A DNA stretch of 12,609 nt from Kalaharituber pfeilii (GCA_015179045.1 WHUZ01000313.1:1-12609), one strand, 5' to 3'. Positions 1 to 8,727 are shown, counted from the stretch's first letter. The notes: generated by a model from the letters alone, not told the origin. Made by a program: numbers and translations.

Positions 1-2
1 GC

Positions 3-998
3 CAAACAGCTATCCTTTCTACCTACCATATATATACCTCTGAAGCCATTCCAGTCCGCAGCCTATATACCTCTGTAGCTACTCCGGCCCACAGTATATA
101 TACTTCCGTAGCCTTTCCGGCCTACAGTATATCCGCCTCCGTGATCCTTTTGGCCCGCCGTATACATACCTCTGTAGCTATAACATTCAGTGCCTTCAGT
201 ACCTACTGGAGCCTAGCATCTCACGCCTGTAACAATCTCCTACCATCAAGACCAGGATTAGACTATAGGATAATTATACCAGAAGGGGTAATATGGAAAT
301 TACAGCTAATCTCTATGGCATAAGTATTCAAAGAACAATGGAGAGAAAAAGTAAGAACAGAAATAAAAACAAGAAGAATGAGATTATCAAAGCAAATAAC
401 AAATATAACACCTATATTTTACTAAGCAAAATATAATAATTCAAAAAAGGCAAGATTCCTAATTGATTTAAGAGGAAGAAATAAACATACCAAAGGAGAC
501 CAAATAAAAATGTCTGACATATTTGATATAATAAGAGACATAGGAGAATTCCCATATATTTCAAAAATAGACCTATATGATGGATATTATAACCTAAGGA
601 TATACAAGAATGATATTAAGAATATAGCATTCCAAGTACCAGAGGAGCCTGTATATAAAATATTAGTCATACAACAAGGGGATAAGAATGCACCTGCAAG
701 TATAGTCAGATTTATGAATCATGTATTCATGGAGCTACTATATAGATGCCTAAGAATATACCTGAATGATATGTTCATTTATAGTAATACAATACAAGAC
801 TACTAGAAAGACATGGGGAAGATAGCTAAGATTGCAAGGAAAAACAAGCTAGCTTTTAAAATATTAAAATGTGAAATATTATCTGAGGTTATACATTGTC
901 TAGACTACCTAATAACAAAGGATAGAGTCATAGCAGACCAACTGAAAATAGATAAAGTAGCTAGTTTTCCAAGGCCTAAAAATAGAAAGCAATTATAA
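3..998 (+). pseudogene. pol: pol relic: pre-RT linker and reverse transcriptase
   Basis: Frame 3 reads through the 11-residue repeats, then PSRPGLDYRI (about 243-272), the segment that precedes reverse transcriptase in Gypsy elements, then ARFLIDLRGRN (450-482) and KIDLYDGYYNLRI (from 564). The first catalytic Asp is present at 570-572. The active-site box at 759-770 reads Y-L-N-D instead of Y-L-D-D, so the first of the paired Asp residues is lost. In-frame stops include TAA at 321, TAG at 804 and TAA at 996. The last falls where the family has Gln (L-Q-S-F-x-G-x-x-N-Y), as expected from CAA to TAA. In a living element this enzyme copies the RNA into DNA inside virus-like particles. The frame is continuous with RNase H downstream. 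Confidence 0.88.
31..195 (+). repeat. 33-bp tandem repeat, five copies, in pol reading frame
   Basis: The motif ACCTCTG or a close variant recurs at 36, 69, 102, 135 and 168, an exact 33-bp period. Read in frame 3 each unit is 11 residues, with core Y-T-S-V-A and then Pro-Ala. The frame is open from base 3 to the first stop at 321, so this is a peptide repeat in the linker before reverse transcriptase. Most of the first 200 bases are also CpG-containing, unlike the rest of the window. Such repeats usually vary in copy number between element copies; that is an inference here. Confidence 0.85.
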
Positions 999-1571
999 AG
1001 CTTCATAGGATTAGCAAACTACCTAACAAAATTTACACCAGGACTAGTATTAGTAATGGCACTACTAACAACCCTTGCTAGAAAAATACAAGAATTGAAC
1101 TAGATACTAATACATGATCATGCCATAAATCTAATTAAAGAATATATTAAAAAGAGTTAAAGAATCAGGCCATTAAATTATAAATCAGACTAATAAATAA
1201 TCCTAGTCACAGATGCTAGTACAATAGGCATGGGAGTATGGATAGGTTAAGAAGAAAATCCTGAAACAGCCATACCAGCAGGATTCTGGTTTAGTAAATT
1301 TGGAAAGGCAGAATTCAATTACTCAACATATAAAAAAGAATTGTTGGCAATAGTAAATGTACTAAGAGTATTCAGAAATAAACTAATTGCTATATATGTG
1401 ATAATTTATATAGATCACAGCTCACTAGTTGCATTTCTAAGAAAACTAGACCTAAGGCCAAGAATTCAAAGATAGAAAGAGGTATTACAAGAATATGATT
1501 GTGAAATAAGACACTGGCTAGGAAATAAAAATAGAGGAGCAGACATTCTCTTAAGAATAAATAAGGAGTAG
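999..1571 (+). pseudogene. pol: pol relic: RT connection and RNase H domain
   Basis: Continuing in frame 3, SFIGLANYLTKF begins the connection region. The RNase H domain starts near 1194. All four residues expected to bind metal are still visible: Asp in V-T-D-A-S (1212-1214), Glu in K-K-E-L-L-A (1338-1340), Asp in Y-I-D-H-S-S (1413-1415) and Asp in G-A-D-I-L (1542-1544). Stops interrupt it, among them the TAA in G-stop-E-E near 1248 and the TAG in R-stop-K-E near 1473, at positions where relatives carry Gln or Trp. RNase H degrades the RNA strand of the RNA/DNA hybrid during reverse transcription. The broken frame makes this copy inactive despite the intact site residues. Confidence 0.87.
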
Positions 1572-2280
1572 TCTGCCTTCAAACAAGAGGAAATTCCTAG
1601 ATACCTACAAACTATTTCCTCAGCAGCAACAACCACTCCAAAACCTATAAAGCCTTTGCCTTTTCTCTCTCTAACTCCAACAACAACAACAACTCCTCCT
1701 CCACCTTCAACTACTACAAGAATGTCTGCTTTCCTCTCCTCCTCCTCTCTCTCCAAGAAAACCTAGGCTGTAGGTGCAGCCACTCCTCTTCTTCCTTCTC
1801 TTCCTCTCTCCTCTAATACTGCTACTCCAAGTAGTAGCTCCTCCTCCTCCTCTTTCTCTTAGGACAGGCCTATGCCTACTCTGGCTTCTATTAGGTTTGA
1901 CTAAGAGTCAAGCTCTAATAGAAGAATTCCTCTTCCACCACTACTACCAAGGGTATCCAGAGCTATGAGGGGCTTTGAAAGTGCACCTGGCTCCTTCTCC
2001 CTCAAGGAGGATGCCAGGGACAGAAGTAGAAGAATAAGGAAGAGCCCTGTTAATGCTAACAGGGTTGAAAAGAAGAAGAGTCCTACCAGGACTCAAAAGA
2101 AACAGGGGAAGTTCTCCCCCTCTACTCCAAACTCTCAGCCCTGGGACTCTCTTGCCCACAAGAAGATGAGCTAGGTCCATTGCACCTATGATAAATGTCT
2201 AGTTCATCTCTGTGACAAGCAAGCAACTGGGTACAAGCCTCAGGTTTAGAATCAACCAAGCCTAAGTACTTAGGCAAAGC
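1572..2280 (+). pseudogene. pol: pol relic: long Ser/Thr/Pro-rich linker with Cys/His cluster
   Basis: Frame 3 stays largely open here and encodes a low-complexity stretch. Thr/Pro/Ser runs come from CAA/ACT/CCT/TCC codons (about 1620-1860), followed by a basic Arg/Lys/Ser-rich part (about 1965-2170). A cluster follows with Cys at 2181, Cys at 2196, His at 2205 and Cys at 2211 (C-x4-C-x2-H-x-C), which might be a small metal-binding knot. Stops at 1764, 1860, 1902 and 2172 are TAG. Together with the following 400 bases it puts about 370 codons between RNase H and the integrase zinc domain, much longer than in most Gypsy elements. The frame is lost between about 2245 and 2281. I do not recognise a named domain. 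The short minus-strand readings over this stretch look like shadows of its simple composition. Confidence 0.65.
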
Positions 2281-3525
2281 AGAATATTCTTAGAAAAAAT
2301 ATTCTGTCAGAGATCTAACAGTTTGAGAATGGCCACTATCTCAAACTGGCCCAAATGGCCAAAACAAAATTCTAACCCCACAGTTGACCTCCTATGAGGA
2401 CTCAGGACTAAGGGAATACCAATAACTAACATGATCCTCCTTGATGAGGAACTAAAGGCTATCCTAGAACATAAAGGATAGAAAAGTAAGTACATCAAGG
2501 AAATCTTGCAGAACCCAGTCTACTCCTACCTCTTCATGTACCTCCAAGATATAGAAGAGGAATAGACTATTAAGAGTGGATGGTTGTTGAGGTGGGATGG
2601 AGGACAAGCTGTTTGGAGGGTATACATACCTAGGAATCTAATAATGGCTGGTAAGAAATTTTCACATTTCCTCATCAACTACTCTTATGAATACCTCAAC
2701 TACAGAGGAATTAAAGTAACACAAAAGCTAATAGAGGAAAATTAGGAAATAAAGTTATTAGGTTCTGAAGTGGAGAAATTTATGAAATCTTGTAGCATTT
2801 GTTAAAGGATAAAGGCTGTAGGTAGGTTAGACCCTCCTCCCCATCTTCTAAATGTGGAGGAGTTCCCTATGCTCTTTTGGGCAATCTAAGTGGATATACA
2901 TAGTATATCAAAAACCTTTGGAATAGCAAAAAAAGGATCAGGCAAGTTTTCACAAGTTCTTAGTATCATTGATTGTTTCTCAGGATACTATCAAGCCTAC
3001 CCTTGCCCTGAATCAGTCTCAAGTTCCCTAATAATCAAATATCTCAAAACTTATTTCAAAGAATACCAAAAGCCATTGATTATGTTTGCTAATAGAGAAA
3101 CTAACTTGGGATCTGAAGAAACAAAAAAATTCCTTCAAGGACAAAGTGTGGAACTTAGACAATCAACAGCATATCATCACCAGACTGTGGGACAGGTAGA
3201 AAGGGTACATCAAGAGTTAGATGCTGGAATGAGAAGAATACTATTAAGAAAAAGAGGAAATTGGGCAATACTTTTAAAGGAAGTAGTAAGAGCTATAAAC
3301 AGTACAGTAAATACCACAAGAGGAGCCAGCCCAATATCAATAACCTTCCAAAATTCAGACCCCTTCAACCTAGCAACTATAGTAGCAGAATCAAGTCTAG
3401 AAGAAAAGGCATCAGGTAAAACCATTCCCCAAGAAGAAAAAAGAAGTAAGTACCTCTTACAAGTAAAGGAAAGATTAAGCAAAAAGCTAATACCAGAACT
3501 AGTCAAAAAAAAAGATCTTAGCTAA
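2281..3525 (+). pseudogene. pol: pol relic: integrase zinc-binding and catalytic core
   Basis: Frame 1. The zinc domain keeps canonical H-x4-H-x29-C-x2-C spacing, with Cys at 2791 and 2800. Both His positions (codons at 2686 and 2701) now read Tyr (TAT and TAC), as CAY to TAY would give. The codon after the second Cys is TAA (2803) where the family has Gln. The DD35E core is recognisable: first Asp at 2893-2895, second position at 3091-3093 now Asn, and Glu at 3199-3201 within H-x-Q-T-x-G-Q-x-E-R, 36 codons after the second position. From 2890 to the TAA at 3523 the frame is open for 211 codons, the longest intact piece in the window. Integrase joins the DNA copy to the host chromosome. Loss of the second Asp and of both zinc-binding His would abolish activity. 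Confidence 0.9.
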
Positions 3526-4362
3526 TCTGTTGAACCTGGAAACTGGGTCTGGCTATCAAATGAGAACTTATTTAAGAAGGTAAAAACTTCTTTCACACTC
3601 TGAGAAGAATCATACAAAATACTCTAATATGATACTAATCTGGATAATGTCAAATTAAAGTTACCAACAACATTTACTATCCACCCTTGATTTCACTCAT
3701 CCCTCATCAAACTCTACATCCATAGGGACCCAGAACAATTTAAAGGATTCACTGTAGAAAGACCAGGACCAGTCAGAAAGAATAGATACGAAGTAGAAAG
3801 GCTGTTGGAATTCAGACAGAAATCCATCATAGGAAAACCTCAATACCTAGTAAAATGGAAAGGATGGAACTTAGAGGAAGATCTAGAAGGAAATGATAGT
3901 TGAATAATGGAAGAAGATATTGGCTTTGGACTAAAAAAAGACTTCTGGAAAACAGGCAATATGGAAAAGACCTTCAAGTGGAGGAACAAAAACTCTGCAA
4001 CAATAAGAAGAAGATCTAGGATGAAGACATATGAAAAAATTAAAGAATAAATATAAAGGTATACTAAAAAAGACTCTGCTGCAATTACTAAGGTAATCAA
4101 TGATAACTACAGCAAAGCAAAAGAAGGAAATTCATGTCTATCCTTTATCCCTCCTGTGAATTATTATGAGGAACTGAAACAGAAAATAATTAACCAAGAA
4201 TAGTAAGGAAGGAGCCTTGAGTTCTCAGATGAAAGTAATATAGTATATTGGAAAGTGATAGAAAACTTTGGGATAAAACTTAATATAGAACATGAGGATC
4301 TATGAGAGGAATTAGCAAACTAGGTAGAAGAAAATAGTGGAAAAGATATGGGGTATTTCTAA
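3526..4362 (+). pseudogene. pol: pol relic: integrase C-terminal part, chromodomain and Lys-rich tail
   Basis: Frame 1 continues with E-P-G-N-W-V-W-L (about 3532-3555), matching the GD-x-V-W-L start of the integrase C-terminal module, then I-H-P-stop-F-H-S-S-L-I-K (about 3679-3711), matching HPxFHxSLLK. TGA at 3688 falls where Arg or Val is usual. The chromodomain starts Y-E-V-E-R-L-L (3787) and continues Y-L-V-K-W-K-G-W (3844-3867); Tyr and Trp are members of the aromatic cage that reads methylated histone H3. TGA at 3901 follows. About 140 further codons, Lys- and Glu-rich with no domain I recognise, run to TAA at 4360-4362, directly before the polypurine tract. That terminal TAA is probably the natural end. 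Confidence 0.8.
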
Positions 4363-4370
4363 GAGGGAAG
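4361..4370 (+). other. Polypurine tract before the LTR
   Basis: Ten purines (AAGAGGGAAG) lie immediately before the presumed LTR start, the position where plus-strand DNA synthesis is primed in LTR elements. They overlap the last base or two of pol's stop codon. Confidence 0.65.
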
Positions 4371-4573
4371 TATTATGACCTAGCAATTCAGATAACTAAC
4401 CATAAAGGTTGTTTTCCAAATTCCTAAGTTCTGAGCTAACAGTTACTCTGAAAAACAAATAAGTCATATATTATTAACAAGTCATGTATTACTCAGGAGG
4501 ATTAATAATTATATGTGATAGTTTTCTTTAAAGATGCTATCAAAAGAAATGTAGCTAACAAACAAGTCAACTA

Positions 4574-4657
4574 GTGACTTAAGGAATAACTCAAGGAGTG
4601 AGTCAAGGAATGACTTAAGGAATGAGTCAAGGAATGAGTCAAAGAATGACTCAAGGA
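4574..4657 (+). promoter_or_regulatory. Seven 12-bp repeats with bZIP (Gcn4/AP-1-like) sites in U3
   Basis: Seven consecutive 12-bp units fill this interval with no gap. Four carry an exact TGA(C/G)TCA heptamer (4599-4605, 4623-4629, 4635-4641, 4647-4653). The other three differ by one transition (TGACTTA at 4575 and 4611, TAACTCA at 4587), as C-to-T or G-to-A decay would give. TGACTCA is the known site of Gcn4-type bZIP activators, called CPC1/CpcA in filamentous fungi, which respond to amino-acid starvation. The array lies about 75 bases upstream of a TATA-like box, so an enhancer role is plausible. That it drove starvation-induced transcription is inference. Confidence 0.65.
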
Positions 4658-4730
4658 AAAGTCATATAGTAAGTCAATCAAAAAGACCTACACCAAACTC
4701 ATGTATAGAAAAAAATCCCTTAGTAAAGCG

Positions 4731-4738
4731 TATTTAAG
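4731..4738 (+). promoter_or_regulatory. Candidate TATA box of the LTR promoter
   Basis: TATTTAAG sits downstream of the bZIP-site array and upstream of the AATAAA, where an LTR promoter is expected. AT-rich surroundings make chance matches likely, so position is the main support. Confidence 0.4.
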
Positions 4739-5002
4739 ATGCTCACTTTGTTTACAAAGATAGTTCTTTAGAGTTCTTGAGCCAGAGTATACAGAAAGTA
4801 CCTTCACTCTAACTTCTCTGAAGCTGTCTAAAAGTTTAGATAGTTTTAGTATAGATAGGATACAATTCAAAGCAATCAGACTTATCTCTTCTCTTACTTC
4901 ACCTGTGAATAGCTATAAATTCTATAGTAATTGTATTCCATACAGAAGTCTATCTCTATTCTCTACAGTTTGTAGTTTAAACATATTAACTAGAATCTAC
5001 TC

Positions 5003-5008
5003 AATAAA
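5003..5008 (+). terminator. Candidate polyadenylation signal in the LTR
   Basis: AATAAA lies near the end of the LTR, about 270 bases after the TATA-like box. This is the order expected for an R region that both starts and ends the element's transcript. Confidence 0.4.
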
Positions 5009-5030
5009 ACCATTGGGCACATTACCCTAT

Positions 5031-5047
5031 TATTAGTAAAGGATAAT
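5031..5047 (+). other. Candidate degraded primer-binding site after the LTR
   Basis: Seventeen bases were compared with the complement of the 3' end of initiator Met tRNA as I recall it for animals and plants (TGGTAGCAGAGGATGGT). Eleven are identical, five differ by C-to-T or G-to-A, and one is a transversion. A primer-binding site normally follows a 5' LTR, not a 3' LTR. Fungal initiator tRNAs differ in the acceptor stem, so the tRNA identity is tentative. Confidence 0.35.
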
Positions 5048-5063
5048 CTAGGTATTATTTAAG

Positions 5064-5592
5064 TTCAAAGACAACCAATTAGAAGGACAAATTCTTGAGA
5101 ACTTCTTAAGAAACAAAAGAGCAAAAATTGAATTTATCTAATATATTAGCCAAGAGGAAATAACATTATACCAACCACAAATAACTATCCTATATTCCTT
5201 ATAAGAAAACTTGTTTTAGTAACTTTAAGAGAGACCATCTGTCTAGAGACTCTTGAGACCTCTCCTAGAAGTATTAAGCAAGATCCTCAGTGAAAGAAAA
5301 ATACGGAGGTAGTAAATCAGACAACTCAACCTCTCTCTTTTCCCTCCTCCTTTGAAGAAACAAATAATAAATAAACCACAGAACAAATACCAGGACAACA
5401 GTACCACAGAAACACAGAATAATAACAAAACTAATCTCAGATAAAGTAAGAAGCAATACAAGGAAACTCTTTCCACTAGACCTAGTACCAGAACCCTTTG
5501 GTATAGATACCTTAGGAATTCTAGGGAAAACCATTACCACCATGTCTACAACCTGTTGAAGATTACCTCCGAGTTAGTATTTAGAGAAAGCT
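5064..5592 (+). pseudogene. Gag-like coding relic downstream of the LTR, truncated
   Basis: Frame 3 (from the TTC at 5064) gives a hydrophilic Gln/Asn/Arg/Lys-rich reading interrupted by about nine stops (including 5139, 5202, 5217, 5220, 5226, 5244, 5310 and 5313). Every one is TAA or TAG and none is TGA, as expected if each was once a Gln codon. Position just after an LTR and the composition suit the start of gag, the structural protein of the particle. I see no CCHC zinc knuckle; it would lie further on. No ATG start survives. The reading ends where the first copy of the 250-bp repeat begins. Two minus-strand open readings over the same bases (5243-5476 and 5274-5543) look like shadows. 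Confidence 0.45.
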
Positions 5593-5593
5593 T

Positions 5594-5856
5594 AACAGTT
5601 ACTCTACTAGTAATACTGCTATAGATTGCAACTAACTATCTTATAAACTATTATACTAAAAGGTAGAACTACTAGTAACTTCTAGTAATATAGTTGAGAT
5701 ATATAGGAGTCTCTATCTATATAGACTCTTGGTACTAGTTTATGCTTGGTCTTTAGGTATAGTAGGAGTGGGCCAGTCATATAATTTTATAATATACTGC
5801 ATTTTAGTCCTACTCTAGGTATACTTACATACTACTATATTATACTATTATGATAT
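5594..5856 (+). repeat. Unidentified ~250-bp repeat, copy 1
   Basis: This copy aligns along its length with copies at 6045-6310 and 8728-8976 in the same orientation. In the 50 bases from 5622 it differs from copy 3 (from 8741) at nine sites, all with G or C in copy 3 and A or T here. Similarity with copy 2 begins about 28 bases earlier than with copy 3. It breaks the gag-like frame. No TG...CA ends or clear terminal inverted repeats are visible, so whether it is a solo LTR, a MITE or a SINE stays open. Confidence 0.8.
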
Positions 5857-6044
5857 TACTTCCCCCTTAGTAGAGTATGTCTCAGACTCTCTATATATTA
5901 ATCTCTAATCATCTATTACTGCTTTAGGACTTCAATTTCATATACTAATATAGTACTTTATAACTAGTGACTAGCCTATGGCTGTAAGCTATCCAAATCT
6001 AAAAGTTATATACTATATCTCATATTTATTATATACAAGGTTTG

Positions 6045-6310
6045 AACTAGTGACTCTATTAGTAGTATTATTATAGGTTGCAACTAACTGTCTTGTAAAC
6101 TATTGTACTAAAAGATAGAACTACTGGTGACCTCTAGTAGTATAGTTAAGATATATAGAAGTATCCATGCATATAGGCTTTTGGTACTAGTTTGCATTAG
6201 GTTTTCAAGTATAGTAGGAGTAGGCTGATTATATAACCTCATAGCTTATTGCATTTTAGCCCTGCTTTAAGTATACTTATATACCATTATGTCATACTAT
6301 TATAATACTA
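6045..6310 (+). repeat. Unidentified ~250-bp repeat, copy 2
   Basis: This is a direct repeat of copies 1 and 3, intermediate in decay. It shares the leader AACTAGTGACTCTATTAG with copy 1 (as AACAGTTACTCTACTAG) and the 3' end TACTATTATRAYA with both. The 188 bases between copies 1 and 2 show nothing I can name. Confidence 0.8.
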
Positions 6311-6839
6311 TCTTTACTGAAATTATATTAAATATTAATCACTTTTTGTAGATAGGACTAACTATAAGACTTTTTAGAAGTTTAGTATTAAGCCCATTAA
6401 TAATATACTTTAGTATCTAGCTATTATCAATCCCTAGATCTCATTTATGTAAACCTCTTTTATAATATCTATCTTAGTATACTTAAAACATACCTAATAG
6501 ATTAGATTATAACCTTCTTTAAAAATATCAATTAACTCTATATTTTTAATAAAATTTGAGCTTTACTTCTATTATATCCTAACTTCTAAGCCATTACTAA
6601 AAAGTATTAAGAGATAAGCTAATGGTTAAGTAAGAAAATATATAACTTTAAATATATTATTTTAGGAGTTTTTACTACTACTATTAGTTAGACTACTGAC
6701 TCTGAGAAACTTACTAATATACAAAAATAGGGTCCTTCTAAAGCCATTTTTTGTACTAGATACTTGATAGACTTCTAACTTCTTATTCAATATTTTAGCT
6801 ATACTAATAAAACTCTAATATATATACATAACTATCTTA
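6311..6839. other. AT-rich spacer, possibly decayed 5' part of the Plavaka-like transposase
   Basis: No open frame or recognisable domain is visible. The transposase recognised downstream lacks its N-terminal half, which could once have lain here, but I cannot align any motif with confidence. Confidence 0.35.
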
Positions 6840-8045
6840 AATAATTTCATGTAAGTAAATCTATATTTTTGTAGTACTAGATAGGAAAAATAAAGAGTAT
6901 TAAGTCTTAGTTAATTATAAGTATATTATTATCTGTATACTAGTTAGAATTAAATGTAGCTAGAACTATATATATCAAAAAGCAATTGCATTAGCTATTA
7001 AAAAAGGCTTAGCTTAAAAGAAACTTACTTCATATAGAAACATTAGAGAAGGGGTCCTACTTCAATTTTTCTAAAATACACCTCTTTAGTTATTATTCAA
7101 ATCAAGTCAAATGATTTAAACAGCTCTTATAGTATTCAACTAAAATAGGTGAGGCCTATTATAAGCTCTTAAAAGATACTTAGTATTAGAGTAATCATAT
7201 TGATACAACTCTACAAATTCTTATCACCTATATATATAACTATATATTTATAATATATAAGCTAAACCTCTTTATCTAAGTAAAGATACTAAATATTAGT
7301 TAAAAATCTAATATCATCTGCACACTGAGTACTAAAGTCCTATATTATACTAATAGTATGAAATCTAAACCAAATTCTAACCAAGTATTTTTTTAGCTAC
7401 AAGGTTATCAAAATATACTAATAATTAACTCTCTCTTTGACTTGATAGCAATATAATCAATCTTCAACTTAGATACTCTTTTCTAATCCTATTTTTATCT
7501 AAACTACCTAGTTATATTAAATATAAATACCAATAATTATAGTCTACTAATAGCTTTTATAGAAGCTTTCTTAAGTATTAAGATAAGAATATTATTATAT
7601 ATAGGTAATAGTTATATTGACTATACTATATATACTACTAGAGCTATTAAGTTTTAAGGAAAAGCATCTAGATTAGACTGAGTCTAGATACGTTATTTAT
7701 TAGATTAAGTATTACCTTTAAGACTAATTCTAGAAGTTTTAAATAGATAAATACTAGTATATTTAAATTATATATTTAAACTATATAGTCTTAAAGTAGA
7801 AGTTTATTATCTGATACATGTATTAATACTCAAGAAAAGTTAGTTTAGAGACTACTATAGGTGAGGTAGGTATAATTAAGAGAAAGGCACTTAAAGTACT
7901 TAAAAATATAGTTATACATATTAAGGATATTACAAAAATAGTATACTTAATATTAATTAAGAGAAATATCTAGTATATTAATAATTATATTAATTTGGAT
8001 ACTTAAAACATGTTCTATTATAGTAGATAGGATATAGAGGGAGTG
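6840..8045 (+). pseudogene. KDZ/Plavaka-type transposase relic
   Basis: In frame 2, 6872-6886 reads stop-Y-stop-I-G, consistent with a decayed W-T-G. A long conserved-looking stretch follows: L-H-I-E-T-L-E-K-G-S-Y-F-N-F-S-K-I-H-L-F-S (about 7031-7093), then Y-S-T-K-I-G-E-A-Y-Y-K (about 7133-7165), then S-N-H-I-D and L-Q-I-L-I-T. This resembles the H-x-x-x-H-Y ... F-x-T-E-x-x-E-x-x-H-K ... R-R-S-N segment of fungal Plavaka/KDZ transposases, with one His now Tyr at 7160. Near 7959-8020 frame 3 reads Y-I-N-N-Y-I-N-L-D-T, like the conserved C-terminal N-x-H-I-D-L-x-T block. A frameshift therefore lies between about 7250 and 7860. Stops are mostly TAA/TAG. This DNA transposase class moves by cut-and-paste; this copy is dead. 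The family call is from memory of motifs, not a search. Confidence 0.55.
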
Positions 8046-8727
8046 AAATAGAATTAAGTATATAGACAAATTAAGCTAGATAATACATATAATATTATTA
8101 TATTTAAATTATATACCTTATAGACAAGGTATTTAGATAATTTATTATATATATTATTATAAACTACTTGTATAATCAGATTAAAAGCTTATATCAATAA
8201 TATAATTAATAGTATGCTAACCTTTAGAGACTACTTTCTAATAATGGGACCTAATCTTATATTGAAATAATTATTTAGATATAAAAAGTAAAATATAATT
8301 ATATCTAGATACTAGTATTAATAATACTTATATTAGGATATTAAGCTTTATAATAGTTATATTACTAAGTATATCTAAATACAATAGCTAGAATTTCTAG
8401 TATTAAGATATTGGAATATACTGAGTATACTATAAAAATTATATTATATCTAGATACTAAGTAGATATATTTAGATACAATATTATTTTTTATAATAATA
8501 ATACTTAATAATATTTCTCTTTCTAGTACTTTTGATATATGCTATTCTATTTTTCTTTTCTTACTTTATTTTTAATTTTTAATTTATTTAAGTAAGCTAC
8601 TCATAATAGTAACTTTAACTTAGTATAATTTGACTTTTTTTTGTAAAGTTTTTCTTCTAGTATATAAATAGTAACCTAAAAACTATAATATATTTAAACT
8701 ATAGTGAGTAAAGGTAAAATAGGCTAA
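8046..8727. other. AT-rich tract with scattered ATATCTAGATACTA-like motif
   Basis: No coding signal is visible. A 13-14 base motif recurs at 8301, 8371, 8446 and 8467 with uneven spacing (70, 75 and 21). A T-rich stretch (about 8540-8650) follows. The first 60 bases may be the extreme C-terminus of the Plavaka-like relic. Confidence 0.4.

Larger units (their letters stand above)
1..5030 (+). mobile_element. Ty3/Gypsy LTR retrotransposon relic (chromovirus type), 5' part outside window
   Basis: The order of domains on the + strand is reverse transcriptase, RNase H, integrase, chromodomain, polypurine tract, LTR. Integrase after RNase H separates Ty3/Gypsy from Ty1/Copia, and the chromodomain places it among the chromoviruses, whose chromodomain is thought to guide integration to marked chromatin. 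The 5' LTR, most of gag and the protease lie upstream of base 1. The frame is split: frame 3 up to about 2245 and frame 1 from about 2281, so at least one indel lies between. Many in-frame TAA/TAG codons, a few TGA codons and two lost catalytic Asp residues make it non-autonomous. The exact 3' border of the LTR is uncertain because no second LTR is available for alignment. Confidence 0.9.
4371..5030 (+). repeat. Long terminal repeat (about 660 bp)
   Basis: The LTR begins at TATTATGACC, one G-to-A change away from TGTTATGACC, which has the TG start typical of LTRs, and it directly follows the polypurine tract. It contains a 12-bp repeat array (4574-4657), a TATA-like box (4731-4738) and an AATAAA (5003-5008), giving a plausible U3-R-U5 order. 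The 3' end is placed just before a candidate primer-binding site at 5031; this end is an estimate (range about 5020-5165). Internal-type sequence lies on both sides, so it may serve as the 3' LTR of the upstream copy and the 5' LTR of a second truncated copy. Confidence 0.7.

Noticed and set aside
31..195. CRISPR-like array
   Set aside because: Units abut with no spacers and keep a coding frame; this is a tandem peptide repeat.
1466..1756. 96-codon minus-strand open reading (Glu/Val/Gly-rich)
   Set aside because: It is antisense to the Thr/Pro/Ser-rich part of pol; purine-rich complement explains its composition.
3..4362. Ciliate-type genetic code, with TAA and TAG read as Gln
   Set aside because: Many in-frame TAA/TAG do fall at Gln positions, but TGA stops (3601, 3688, 3901) also interrupt the same frame, some stops fall at Trp positions, and His-to-Tyr and Asp-to-Asn losses coincide. 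Mutation explains all of this; recoding does not.
5243..5543. Two hydrophobic minus-strand open readings that look like membrane segments
   Set aside because: They are antisense to the gag-like frame. The Leu/Val/Phe runs arise from complementing Gln/Asn/Lys codons, and no start context or homology supports them.
5594..5890. Terminal inverted repeats around copy 1 (TACTCTACTA at left, its complement near 5867)
   Set aside because: Only about ten bases match, and copies 2 and 3 lack the right-hand partner.
6039..6049. Pol III B-box (GGTTTGAAC) making the repeat a tRNA-derived SINE
   Set aside because: The match needs a C-to-T correction, copy 1 lacks it, and no A-box lies at a proper distance.
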